Positions 8,300 to 16,242 of a stretch of DNA of 56,575 bases are shown one piece after another; position 1 is the stretch's first letter, and each line of letters starts with the position of its first letter. The translations under genes were made by a program, and so were the position numbers. Below the pieces are notes generated by a model, which was not told where the DNA came from, did no database searches, and saw only the letters and a list, made by a program, of their open reading frames with translations. Source of the stretch: Rhodospirillales bacterium (GTDB lineage Bacteria > Pseudomonadota > Alphaproteobacteria > CACIAM-22H2); NCBI GenBank assembly GCA_016794025.1, contig JAEUKX010000068.1:1-56575 (forward strand), written 5' to 3'.

Positions 8300-9526
8300 A
8301 TGACAGATGCCGCCGCCTCGGCCCCGCCCGAACGGTCCACCGCGACCGACTCCGCCTTCGCGGTGATTTTCTCGCTCAGCTTCTGCCACATGCTGAACGA
8401 CATGATGCAGTCGATGGTTCCGGCCATCTACCCGATCCTCAAGGACTCCTACGCGCTGGATTACGCGCAGATCGGCCTCATCACGCTGGCCTTCCAGTGC
8501 ACGGCCTCGCTCTTCCAGCCGGTCGTCGGCCTCACGACCGACCGCCGGCCGATGCCCTATTCGCTTGCCGTCGGCATGGCGTTTACGCTGTGCGGGCTCG
8601 TGCTGATGTCGCGCGCATCCAGCTATCCGGTGATCCTTGCCGCCGCCGCGCTGATCGGCGTGGGCTCGGCCGTGTTCCATCCGGAAGCCTCGCGCGTCGC
8701 GCGGCTCGCCTCGGGCGGGCGCCACGGGCTTGCGCAGTCTCTGTTCCAGGTCGGCGGCAATACGGGCTCGGCCATCGGCCCGCTGCTGGCGGCCTTCATC
8801 GTGGTGCCGCACGGCCAGTGGAGCATCATCTGGTTCTCGGCCGCGGCGTTCGTCGCGATGTCGATCCTGTTCGCCGTCGGGCGGTGGTATCAGGGCCGCC
8901 GGCGCGCAAGCGGCGCAAGGGCCCATGCGGCCCCGCTGGCCCTGCCCTTCCCGCGCGGAAAGGTCGCGATGGCCGTGGCCGTGCTGGTGGCGCTGATCTT
9001 CTCGAAGACCTTCTACACGGCCAGCCTCACGTCCTATTACACGTTCTACCTGATCCACAAATTCGAGGTGTCCGTCCAGTTCGCGCAGGTGGCGCTGTTC
9101 GCGTTCCTGACCTCGCTGGCGCTCGGCACGCTCGCGGGCGGCTGGCTTGGCGACCGCATCGGGCGCATCCCGATCATCTGGTTCTCGATCCTCGGGCCGC
9201 TGCCCTTCACGCTCCTGATGCCCTATGCGGGGCTTTCCGCGACGATCGCGCTCTCGCTGGTGATCGGGCTGATGATGTCGTCGGCCTTCTCGGCCATCCT
9301 CGTCTACGCCCAGGAGCTCATGCCCGGCCGCGTGGGCATGGTCGCGGGCCTGTTCTTCGGCTTCTCGTTCGGCCTCGGCGGAATCGGCGCTGCGGCCATC
9401 GGCCGCGTGGCCGACATCGTCGGCATCGATGCCGTCTACACGCTCTGCTCGTACCTGCCGATCCTGGGCCTGCTCACGGCATTCCTGCCGCGCCAGCCCT
9501 CGCGCGCCGTGCCGGCGCGCGCCTGA
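8300..9526 (+). CDS. MFS transporter, fosmidomycin resistance (Fsr) type
   Basis: A 408-residue, 12-helix transporter. The N-terminal half has SLSFCHMLNDMMQSMVPAIYP and LKDSYALDYAQIGLI. This H-x-x-N-D segment and the following Q-I-G-L-I are characteristic of the fosmidomycin-resistance family of drug exporters. Further landmarks are HPEASRVARLASGGRHGLAQSLFQVGGN and the second-half GGWLGDRIGR loop. ATG at 8300 is chosen because the sequence becomes family-like exactly there and a GGGGA lies 11 bases upstream. Upstream in-frame codons encode low-complexity Arg/Ala. It is divergent from the other MFS gene and converges on carbonic anhydrase with a 10-base gap. The family is clear; drug specificity is not established. 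Confidence 0.9.
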   Translation: MTDAAASAPPERSTATDSAFAVIFSLSFCHMLNDMMQSMVPAIYPILKDSYALDYAQIGLITLAFQCTASLFQPVVGLTTDRRPMPYSLAVGMAFTLCGLVLMSRASSYPVILAAAALIGVGSAVFHPEASRVARLASGGRHGLAQSLFQVGGNTGSAIGPLLAAFIVVPHGQWSIIWFSAAAFVAMSILFAVGRWYQGRRRASGARAHAAPLALPFPRGKVAMAVAVLVALIFSKTFYTASLTSYYTFYLIHKFEVSVQFAQVALFAFLTSLALGTLAGGWLGDRIGRIPIIWFSILGPLPFTLLMPYAGLSATIALSLVIGLMMSSAFSAILVYAQELMPGRVGMVAGLFFGFSFGLGGIGAAAIGRVADIVGIDAVYTLCSYLPILGLLTAFLPRQPSRAVPARA

Positions 9527-9536
9527 CGGCGGCCGC

Positions 9537-10151
9537 TCAGTCGAGCTTTTCGAGCTCGTCCGGCCCGCAGATCGTCACGTTGAGGTCGTTCACGAGCCCG
9601 TTGGACAGCGAGTAGACCCAGCCATGCACGGCCAGCGACTGGCCGCGCGCCCATGCATCGTGCACGAACACGTCCGAGGCGACATTGCGGACCTGACGGA
9701 TGACGTTGAGTTCGCACAGCCGGTCGATCCGCGCCTTGTCGTCCGTTATCGCGGCAAGCTCGTCGCGGTGCTTGCGATGGACCTCGCGGATCGGGTGGAG
9801 CCAGTGGTCGACCAGACCGCGCCGGTGGCCGTCGACCGCCGCCGCCACGCCGCCGCAGCCATAGTGGCCCACGACGATGATGTGCTGGACCTTCAGCACG
9901 TCGACCGCGAACTGGAGCACCGACAGGTAGTTGGCGTCCTGCGGGGGGGCAAGATTGGCGACGTTGCGATGGACGAAAAGTTCGCCCGGATCGAGCCCGA
10001 CAATCTCGTTGGCGGGAACGCGGCTGTCGGCGCACCCGATCCAGAGATATTTCGGTGCCTGCTGACGCTCGAGCCGGCGGAAGAATCCGTTGTCGACGGA
10101 TTTCTTGCGCTCCGACCACGCGCGATTGTTCGCTTTCAGATGATCAAGCAT
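9537..10151 (-). CDS. can: Beta-class carbonic anhydrase
   Basis: A 204-residue enzyme catalysing CO2 hydration to bicarbonate, cytoplasmic (no signal peptide). Zinc ligands are all present: Cys40, His96 and Cys99 in GCADSRVPA and VVGHYGCGG. The Asp42/Arg44 dyad that gates type II beta enzymes is also present. The family motif FVHRNVANL is at residues 59-67. ATG at 10151 matches the normal family start (MLDHLKANNRAW). A longer in-frame extension has no family resemblance. Monocistronic and beside the anomalous region 10152-11526. Probably supplies bicarbonate for carboxylases; this role is inferred. Confidence 0.96.
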   Translation of the reverse strand: MLDHLKANNRAWSERKKSVDNGFFRRLERQQAPKYLWIGCADSRVPANEIVGLDPGELFVHRNVANLAPPQDANYLSVLQFAVDVLKVQHIIVVGHYGCGGVAAAVDGHRRGLVDHWLHPIREVHRKHRDELAAITDDKARIDRLCELNVIRQVRNVASDVFVHDAWARGQSLAVHGWVYSLSNGLVNDLNVTICGPDELEKLD

Positions 10152-10610
10152 GACGGCGTATATAGCGCTGCCCTCCCCGTCCGCCAAGGGCACCCCCGAA
10201 GGATTTCGGCAGCAATCTTTTGTGTCTAACTTACTGAAGTTTGAAGCAGGCACCGTCTTGAGCGAGCGTCCTGCCCGTCCCTTTGGCGAAATAAAATTCC
10301 ATTTCAGCGACCAATTCAGGAAGTTGAGCGGAAATCGGGTCGGCGTTCGCGAGCGCTCCGGGTGCGATAAGGCGCGAACGATCGAGCCGGGTGCGATGTT
10401 CGAGCTTTATTTTCGCCGCAACAATCGAGGGGCGAACAGCGCCAAAGAAATCGTTCGGGCGCGGCGCATGCTCGAAAGCGCCACAAGCTTGCGCTAGTCA
10501 CAGAATCGCGGCTGGTGTATATTTCCCAAAGTGCGCGGTCTCCCCCCACTGAAAAGTGCCCCTGGGCGTTTCTTCGGATAGGTGGATCAAGGGGCGGCCG
10601 CGCCGCAATT
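10152..10610. other. Gene-poor, A/T-richer intergenic region
   Basis: About 460 bases with no open frame that looks like a protein. Base composition is visibly less GC-rich than either side. It contains ATAAAATTC-like and TTTATTTT tracts and a small dyad, CACT-GAAA-AGTG (10547-10558), followed by CCCC. That last element resembles the repeated ends of IS21-family elements as I remember them. No transposase is present, so at most this is a remnant. Confidence 0.5.
10547..10566. mobile_element. Possible IS21-like terminal sequence remnant
   Basis: A C-run followed by CACTGAAAAGTGCCCC. This resembles the subterminal repeats of IS21-family (IstA/IstB) elements from general familiarity. There is one copy only, no IstAB genes and no visible partner end or target duplication. 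Weak call. Confidence 0.2.
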
Positions 10611-11279
10611 TCAGAAATGATGAATCGTGCCGTGTGACCAAAGGTCATATTCATGATTGATCTTGTCTGCAATCAGTCGATGGGAGCGATCATCATTGCG
10701 TTCCCATCGCCTCTGAATCGCCCACGCGCAATAGTCAGCGATTTGAACGCAGGGATCCGCCGCAGCCGGACAGAACGTCGTGCGCCACATTCCGGTTCGA
10801 AGGACCTGCTGCGCAACATCATCGACTGCACCGACAAAAAGCTTGCGTTCTTTCCTGGTGCCGATCGAAGCGGTTGTCACCAGAAGTTCGGTTGATGGCC
10901 GGAGGAATTGCGATTTGGAGAACTTGAGGTGATAGAACCAGCCATACTGATAGAACCGGTGCGGTGATTCTCTAACTTGTGGCTGTGCCTTCGACTTCTC
11001 GAGAATTGTGGCTTGTACGGTAAACGGTACCTTCGAGATCGCCTCGAACACTCGATCTCTCACAGCCTGTTGGTCGGTAGTGGCGTGGAAATAATCCCCG
11101 ACAGGCAATCCCTCCCACGCAAGCTGCCGTCGCAACTTCAGCAAACTGCCGCCTACATCGCAGGATTCCATGTGGACGGTGCAGACGATGAAATAGCGGC
11201 TGATATTGGGCCCTCGCCTGAATTCCAGGTCACCTGCCTCATCGGCAAAAAGAAAATGCCTGCCAATATCGTCAGTCAA
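10611..11279 (-). CDS. DUF3800 domain-containing protein
   Basis: A 222-residue protein of the DUF3800 family. The hallmark acidic start FADEAGD (residues 11-17, Asp13/Glu14) is here. So is the C-terminal block QIADYCAWAIQRRWERND and the closing region ending with DLWSHGTIHHF. The family is thought to have an RNase H-like fold with acidic catalytic residues and is common near mobile elements and defence genes; its biochemical role is not settled. The start is TTG at 11279, supported by GAGG seven bases upstream. The only nearby ATG is out of frame and closed by a stop. Codon use and composition are less GC-rich than the neighbours, consistent with horizontal acquisition. No obvious operon partner. 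Confidence 0.8.
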   Translation of the reverse strand: MTDDIGRHFLFADEAGDLEFRRGPNISRYFIVCTVHMESCDVGGSLLKLRRQLAWEGLPVGDYFHATTDQQAVRDRVFEAISKVPFTVQATILEKSKAQPQVRESPHRFYQYGWFYHLKFSKSQFLRPSTELLVTTASIGTRKERKLFVGAVDDVAQQVLRTGMWRTTFCPAAADPCVQIADYCAWAIQRRWERNDDRSHRLIADKINHEYDLWSHGTIHHF

Positions 11280-11526
11280 AGATAAGCCTCAATCCGCATG
11301 GCAGTCCGAGGTCACCCGCGCCGCCGAATGCGGCGATGACCCCGAACACTTCGGGAATCAACCAATACAGGTTGCAACGGCGGCTCTCACGACGAAAGCA
11401 AAAACGCCCGCGAACTGGCGGAACGGCTGCTATCGCCATTTTTTCTACGGTTCCGAAAGGGGCTCCATAGCGCCTTTTTGCAGAGCGCCGCGACCAACCG
11501 AAGCCAGAGGCTCGTCCGTCCGTCCG

Positions 11527-12648
11527 CTAGCTGCGCTCGGCCGCCGTATCCATGGCGGCTTCATACGTCGTGCGCGTGGGCGCTTCGCCCAGCGGCGTCA
11601 CCAGCGGCCCCGCCGGAACATTGTCGCGCACATAGATGTCGATCCCGATCGTTTCCTGATCGGGAAAGATCCGATCGCCCGCGCATTGTGCAAGGAGCAC
11701 GCGGCCGGCCGAACGCGCCTCGTGCCCCGGATTCTGCGCGATCACGGCATCGATGAGGCCGCGGACAAGGAAACGGCGCGTATAGATCGTCAGCTCGTGC
11801 GCGATCCACACGATCTGTCCGGTCTTGCCCGCCGCCTCGATCGCCTCGGCAATGCCGCGATTGCCCGCGCCCACGCTGTAGATTCCGACCAGATCGGGAT
11901 GCTGGGCCAGCAGTTGCCCGGTCTCGAACAGCGTGCGCGCGCGCTCGTCGCGCCCCTCGACCGGAGCGAGGACCTTGAGGTTCCGGTATTCGCGCGCGAG
12001 GACCTGGTTGAATCCGAAATAGCGTTCCGCGTGGTCGCGCAGCGCAAGCGAGCCGGCGACGACCGCGATCTTGCCGCTGCGGTTGCCAACGAACCGCCCC
12101 ATGAGCGTGCCGGCCGTCCTTCCGGCCGCGGGATTGTCGATCCCGACATAGTGGTACCGGCGCGAGCCCGGCACATCGGACACGAGCGTGACGACCGCGG
12201 TCCCCCGCGCAACCAGATCGTCGATCGCCGCGCGCACGCGCGGATGGTCGACCGCCACCACGGCGATGCCGTCATAGGTGGTCGAGATCTCCTCGAGCGT
12301 CCGGCCGATCACGGCCGGATCGAACACGTCGACGAACAGCATGTCGATGAAGGCGCGCTGGCCGGCAAGCCAGTCGGCGGTGACGACGACCTGCTCCTTC
12401 AGGTGGTTCATGAAGGTGTTGTCGCCTTCCGGCAGGATGAACAGGAAGCGGAAGCTGCGGTCGCGCGACAGGCGTGCGGCCGCCGCGTCCGGCCGGTAGC
12501 CGAGCCTTGCGATCACGCTGTTGACGCGCGCGATGGTCCGGTCGCGCACGCCCGACCGGCGGTTGACGACCCGATCCGCCGTCGCAAGGGAGACACCCGC
12601 CGCCCGCGCGACGTCCGCCAGCGTCACCTTTGCGAACTGGTTCGTCAT
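11527..12648 (-). CDS. LacI-family transcriptional regulator
   Basis: A 373-residue repressor-type regulator. The N-terminal helix-turn-helix TLADVARAAGVSLATADRVVN (residues 9-29) and hinge helix precede a periplasmic-binding-protein-like sugar sensor (about 67-345). The phrase LATADRVVN, rather than the usual ATVSRVLN, places it in a LacI subgroup seen with sugar/polyol ABC operons. It is the last gene of a six-gene operon (binding protein, permease, permease, Gfo/Idh, ThuA, LacI) with only 7 bases to ThuA, so it probably autoregulates that operon. The likely operator is in the divergent region 17503-17642, and possibly also at 19993-20008. The effector is presumably the imported sugar or its oxidised product. 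Confidence 0.92.
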   Translation of the reverse strand: MTNQFAKVTLADVARAAGVSLATADRVVNRRSGVRDRTIARVNSVIARLGYRPDAAAARLSRDRSFRFLFILPEGDNTFMNHLKEQVVVTADWLAGQRAFIDMLFVDVFDPAVIGRTLEEISTTYDGIAVVAVDHPRVRAAIDDLVARGTAVVTLVSDVPGSRRYHYVGIDNPAAGRTAGTLMGRFVGNRSGKIAVVAGSLALRDHAERYFGFNQVLAREYRNLKVLAPVEGRDERARTLFETGQLLAQHPDLVGIYSVGAGNRGIAEAIEAAGKTGQIVWIAHELTIYTRRFLVRGLIDAVIAQNPGHEARSAGRVLLAQCAGDRIFPDQETIGIDIYVRDNVPAGPLVTPLGEAPTRTTYEAAMDTAAERS

Positions 12649-12655
12649 GCCTGTC

Positions 12656-13312
12656 TCAGGCCCTCGCCGCCCAGGCCATGCCGCGCGTCATGATCTGCTT
12701 CATCTGCGGGATTTCCAGCTCGTACGCGCGATGGCCGAGCGTGCAGTAGAACACGCGGCCCTTGCCGTAGCGCTTCTTCCAAACGACCGGCATCACGACT
12801 CCTTCGACCCACGGCGCATGTTCGCCCGAGAACGTCGTCGTGGCCAGCACCTCGATGCCGGGATCGACATGCATGAAATAATGCTCCGAGCGGTAGTCGA
12901 AATCGGCCATGCCGTTCATCACCGGGTCGTCGGGCCGCGTCACGTTCACGCGGAAGTCGATGATGTTGCCCGGATGGGCGACCCACTGGCCGCCGCACAT
13001 GAACTGGTATTCGACCGAGTCGCGGAAGGCGTCGCACATGCCGCCATGGTGCCCGGCAAGCCCCACGCCGCCCTGTACCGCCGCGCAGAGATTGAGCGCC
13101 TCGGCCTTTTCGATCTTCGACATCGTGTAGATGGGCACGATCAGCGACAGGTCGTGGATCGCCGGGTCGGCGAAAGCCGACGTCTTCGTTTCCACGCGCA
13201 CGTCGTAGCCCGCCGCCGTCAGCCAGGTCCGGTAGATCGAGGCGCACAGGTCCGGGTCGTGGCCGTGCCAGCCGCCCCACACGATCATCGCAGTCGGTTT
13301 CTTCTGGGCCAT
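12656..13312 (-). CDS. ThuA domain-containing protein (thu-like sugar utilisation)
   Basis: A 218-residue cytoplasmic protein with the ThuA domain, a class-I-glutamine-amidotransferase-like fold. It begins AMIVWGGWHGHDPDLCASIYR and later has GGVGLAGHHGGMCDAFRDS and YRSEHYFMHVDPGIEVLATT, all typical of ThuA. In Sinorhizobium, ThuA works with ThuB (a Gfo/Idh enzyme) on trehalose-type disaccharides via a 3-keto intermediate. Here a Gfo/Idh gene sits 5 bases upstream, giving the same pairing. ATG at 13312 is where the family resemblance starts. The frame is open far upstream, but that is the shadow of neighbouring genes. The substrate could be trehalose or another glycoside. Confidence 0.88.
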   Translation of the reverse strand: MAQKKPTAMIVWGGWHGHDPDLCASIYRTWLTAAGYDVRVETKTSAFADPAIHDLSLIVPIYTMSKIEKAEALNLCAAVQGGVGLAGHHGGMCDAFRDSVEYQFMCGGQWVAHPGNIIDFRVNVTRPDDPVMNGMADFDYRSEHYFMHVDPGIEVLATTTFSGEHAPWVEGVVMPVVWKKRYGKGRVFYCTLGHRAYELEIPQMKQIMTRGMAWAARA

Positions 13313-13317
13313 GGCGG

Positions 13318-14415
13318 CTACTCCAGCTTTCCGCCCGACAGGCCGGGCGGCAGTGCGGCGGGACGTTCGACCGTGCTCTCGATCGCGATGCGGCGCCCTT
13401 CGTCGGACGACTTCTGGAACGCCTCCATAACCTCGAGCACGTGGAATGCCAAGGCGCCGTTGGCCCGATGCGGCCGCTTGGCGCGCAGGCCGGTCGCCAT
13501 GTCGGCAAGCCCGATCGAGCGGAATTCGCCCTCGGTGTAGCCGTGCGTGTGCGGCTTCGCCTCCCACTCGCCGCCCGTCTTGGCGACCGAGACCTCGCCG
13601 CCGAAGCGGTTCGGGTCGGGGACGAGGATGGCGCCCTGTTCGCCGTAGATCTCGATGGGCGTGTGCCGGTGCTTGGGCACATCGAAACTCATCGCGATCG
13701 ACACGATGGCGCCGCTGCGGAACTCCAGCATGCCCGCCACGTGGGTCGAGACCTCGACCGGCATCATCGTGCCCTTGAGCGGCTCGCTCGTGATGACGCG
13801 CTCGTTGCGCGTGCGCGAGGTCGAGCCCATCACGCTCGCCACGGGGCCGAGAAGCTGGACCAGGTCGGTGATGTAATAGGGCCCCATGTCGAGCATCGGG
13901 CCGCCGCCGCGCAGGTAGTAGAAGCCCGGTGCCGGATGCCAGCGCTCGTGGCCGGGGCACATGAAGAACGCCGAGCCCGCCACCGGCTTGCCGATGGCGC
14001 CGCCGTCGATGAGCGCGCGCGCCGTCTGGTGGCCGCCGCCAAGGAACGTGTCGGGCGCGCAGCCCACGCGCAGCCCCTTCTCGTTCGCGGCATCCATGAC
14101 CTTCTTCGCCTCGGTCAGGTTCACGCCCAGCGGCTTTTCCGAATAGACGTGCTTGCCCGCCTTCAGCGCCACGAGGTCCACGTCGGTGTGCGCGAGCGGG
14201 ACCGTCAGGTTCAGGATGATCTCGATGTCGTCGCGCTTCAGCATCTGGTCGACGCGCATCGCCGCAAGCCCGAATTCCGCGGCGCGCGCCTCGGCCGCCT
14301 CGGTGCGCATGTCGGCCACGCCGCGGATCTCGAGGATCGGAAAGTTCTTCGATGCCTTGATGTAGGCGGCGCTGATGACGCCGCACCCGATGATGCCGAT
14401 ACCGACCTTTTCCAC
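13318..14415 (-). CDS. Gfo/Idh/MocA-family oxidoreductase (ThuB-like)
   Basis: A 365-residue NAD(P)-dependent sugar dehydrogenase. The Rossmann motif is GIGIIGCGVISAAY (residues 5-18). The family's EKPLGVNL (catalytic Lys94) follows. The C-terminal alpha/beta domain has GGGPMLDMGPYYITDLVQLLGP, the usual substrate-side Asp/His-like region. Start is GTG at 14415. It lies between the sugar permeases and ThuA, the arrangement expected for oxidation of the imported sugar, likely at C3 by analogy with ThuB. Specific substrate not determinable from sequence. Confidence 0.92.
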   Translation of the reverse strand: MEKVGIGIIGCGVISAAYIKASKNFPILEIRGVADMRTEAAEARAAEFGLAAMRVDQMLKRDDIEIILNLTVPLAHTDVDLVALKAGKHVYSEKPLGVNLTEAKKVMDAANEKGLRVGCAPDTFLGGGHQTARALIDGGAIGKPVAGSAFFMCPGHERWHPAPGFYYLRGGGPMLDMGPYYITDLVQLLGPVASVMGSTSRTRNERVITSEPLKGTMMPVEVSTHVAGMLEFRSGAIVSIAMSFDVPKHRHTPIEIYGEQGAILVPDPNRFGGEVSVAKTGGEWEAKPHTHGYTEGEFRSIGLADMATGLRAKRPHRANGALAFHVLEVMEAFQKSSDEGRRIAIESTVERPAALPPGLSGGKLE

Positions 14416-14457
14416 GATGTTGCTCCGTTTTTCCGTTCCGGGCCGGTCCGGCCCCGT

Positions 14458-15306
14458 TCAACCCTTGACCGCGCCGGCCGTGAGGCCCGCGACGATATGC
14501 TTCTGCGCCAGCACGAACAGCAGGAAGGTCGGCAGGATCGTCAGCGTGATGAACGCCAGGATCAGGTGCCAGTCCGCCGTGAATTCCCCCTGATAGACCA
14601 TGATGCCCAGCGGCCACGGATACATGGAATCGCTGTTCAGCATGACGAGCGGCATCAGGTAGGCGTTCCAGCTGTGCACGAAGGTGATGGTGCCCACCGT
14701 CGCCAGGATCGGGCGCGAGAGCGGCAGCGTCACGAAGCGGAAGAAGCGCGGATAGGTGCAGCCGTCGACCAGCGCCGCCTCGAGCAGCTCGGTCGGCAGG
14801 TCGCGGAAGAAGCGGCGGAACAAGAGGATGCTCATCGCCAGCGCGAAGGCGACCTGCGGCAGCACGACGCCGAAATAGGTGTCGAGCAGGCCCAGGTCGC
14901 GCACCTTGATGAAGAGCGGCAGGATCGCCGTCGCCGCCGGGAACAGCAGGCCCATCGTGAAGTAGTTGAGCAGCATCCGGCTGCCGAAGAAGCGCAGGTG
15001 CGCGAACACGAACGCCGCCATCGAGGCGACGACCAGCGTGACGAAGGTCGTCATCGTCGAGATGGCGAACGAATTGCCGAGCATGCGCCAGTAGCGCCGG
15101 GAAAGGACGATTTCCGCGTAGTTCTCCCACTCCCACGTCGTCGGCAGGCCGAACGGGTTGGTGCGCAGCTCGCCCAGCGACTTGAAGCCGCCCAGCAGCG
15201 TGGCGACCAGCGGCAGCGCCACGAAGCCCGCCACCAGCAACAGGAACAGCCAGCGATAGAGCGCCGAAAGGTCGCGCGCGGGTGCGGAAGCGGCGGCGTC
15301 AGTCAT
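14458..15306 (-). CDS. CUT1 sugar ABC transporter permease (MalG type)
   Basis: A 282-residue permease with six predicted helices. The coupling loop is LLEAALVDGCTYPRFFRFVTLPLS (EAA---G), and the C-terminus GLTAGAVKG is typical of MalG-type subunits. The ATG at 15306 lies 8 bases inside the preceding permease gene, so translation is coupled. It forms a heterodimeric channel with the MalF-type partner. No ATPase gene is in this operon; the nearest sugar-type ATPase is at 20127-21179. Confidence 0.95.
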   Translation of the reverse strand: MTDAAASAPARDLSALYRWLFLLLVAGFVALPLVATLLGGFKSLGELRTNPFGLPTTWEWENYAEIVLSRRYWRMLGNSFAISTMTTFVTLVVASMAAFVFAHLRFFGSRMLLNYFTMGLLFPAATAILPLFIKVRDLGLLDTYFGVVLPQVAFALAMSILLFRRFFRDLPTELLEAALVDGCTYPRFFRFVTLPLSRPILATVGTITFVHSWNAYLMPLVMLNSDSMYPWPLGIMVYQGEFTADWHLILAFITLTILPTFLLFVLAQKHIVAGLTAGAVKG

Positions 15307-16189
15307 CGCGCATGAACCATCGCTTGTAGGTGGCCGCGAAGGTGACGCAGATCAGGAACAGGATCACGCCGATGGCGCTGCCGTAGCCGATGCGCATGCG
15401 CATGACGCCGTGCGAATAGAGGAAGCTCACCATCGTCTGCGAGGAATCGGCGGGCCCGCCGCGCGTGAGCGGCATCACGAGATCGAAGAGCTGCAGCGAG
15501 CCGACGACCGCGAAGAAGACCGAGAGGCGGATCGTCGGATAGAGAAGCGGGAGCGTCACGTGGCGCAGCGCCTGCCAGCGCGAGGCGCCGTCGATGCGCG
15601 CGGCCTCGACGAGGTTGCGGTCCTGGCCCTGCAGGGCGGCGATGAAGAGCATCATGTGGAAGCCGAAATACTTCCACACGATGACGATCAGGATCGCCAG
15701 CATCGAGGTCTGCGTGCTGGCCAGCAGGTGCGGCGGCTCGGCGCCGAAGAAGCGCCAGATCGCCGCGACGAGGCCGTAGTCGCCGTCGTAGACGAAGCTG
15801 AAGATGAGGCCGGTGGCGACTTCCGCCAGCACGTAGGGAAGGAAGAAGAGCATCCGGAGCGCCACGGCACCGCGGAATTTCTCCGCCAGCAGGATCGCCA
15901 GCGTCATCGCCAGCGGCAGCTGGATCGCCAGCGACACGGCGATGATGAGGAAGTTGTTGCGCAGCGCCAGCCCGAAGGCGCGCGTCTCGAACACGTAGCG
16001 GTAATTGTCGAGACCGATCCAGTTGGACGGCCTGCCGAAACCGTTCCAGTTGTAGACGCTGTACCAGGCCGCTTCGCCCACGGGCAGCACGACGAACAGC
16101 GTGAAGAGCAGCAGCGCCGGGGGAAGGAAGAGCACGACCGCGGTGAGCTGTCCGCTCGCCGCGGCCCGCCGGATTGCGGGACTGTTCAT
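15299..16189 (-). CDS. CUT1 sugar ABC transporter permease (MalF type)
   Basis: A 296-residue permease with six helices. The first helix is AVVLFLPPALLLFTLFVVLP. The family's WYSVYNWNGFG and IGLDNYRYVFE follow, and the coupling loop is LVEAARIDGASRWQALRHVT. ATG at 16189 gives the expected short cytoplasmic N-terminus. The open frame further upstream is antisense to nothing but runs through the binding-protein gene in another phase and is not coding. Preceded by a 12-bp-stem hairpin at 16205-16236. Confidence 0.95.
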   Translation of the reverse strand: MNSPAIRRAAASGQLTAVVLFLPPALLLFTLFVVLPVGEAAWYSVYNWNGFGRPSNWIGLDNYRYVFETRAFGLALRNNFLIIAVSLAIQLPLAMTLAILLAEKFRGAVALRMLFFLPYVLAEVATGLIFSFVYDGDYGLVAAIWRFFGAEPPHLLASTQTSMLAILIVIVWKYFGFHMMLFIAALQGQDRNLVEAARIDGASRWQALRHVTLPLLYPTIRLSVFFAVVGSLQLFDLVMPLTRGGPADSSQTMVSFLYSHGVMRMRIGYGSAIGVILFLICVTFAATYKRWFMRDD

Positions 16190-16204
16190 CGGATCGGGAA
16201 AGAA

Positions 16205-16236
16205 GGGCGCGGGAGCGGAACCATGCTCCCGCGCCC
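16205..16236 (-). terminator. GC-rich intercistronic hairpin, binding protein / MalF junction (thu-like operon)
   Basis: A perfect 12-bp stem, GGGCGCGGGAGC (16205-16216) with GCTCCCGCGCCC (16225-16236), and an 8-base loop. It sits just after the binding-protein stop on the transcribed strand. No T-run follows, so it probably protects or attenuates rather than terminates fully. Confidence 0.65.
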
Positions 16237-16242
16237 GTCGCC

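Noticed and set aside
10150..10672. Short open frames of about 115 codons on both strands in the low-GC gap
   Set aside because: Neither has a recognisable family, a good ribosome site or consistent codon usage. The minus-strand one overlaps the DUF3800 gene end and the IS-like repeat.
14440..14454. GGGCC-GGTCC-GGCCC between MalG and Gfo/Idh as a terminator
   Set aside because: The stem is only five bp, with no T-run, and the genes clearly continue as one operon. It is too weak to call in a GC-rich background.
12656..15136. An 826-codon minus-strand frame that could be read as one large fusion protein ending in ThuA
   Set aside because: Only its last 218 codons resemble a protein family. 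The rest overlaps Gfo/Idh and the MalG permease in the wrong phase. ATG 13312 is the real start.
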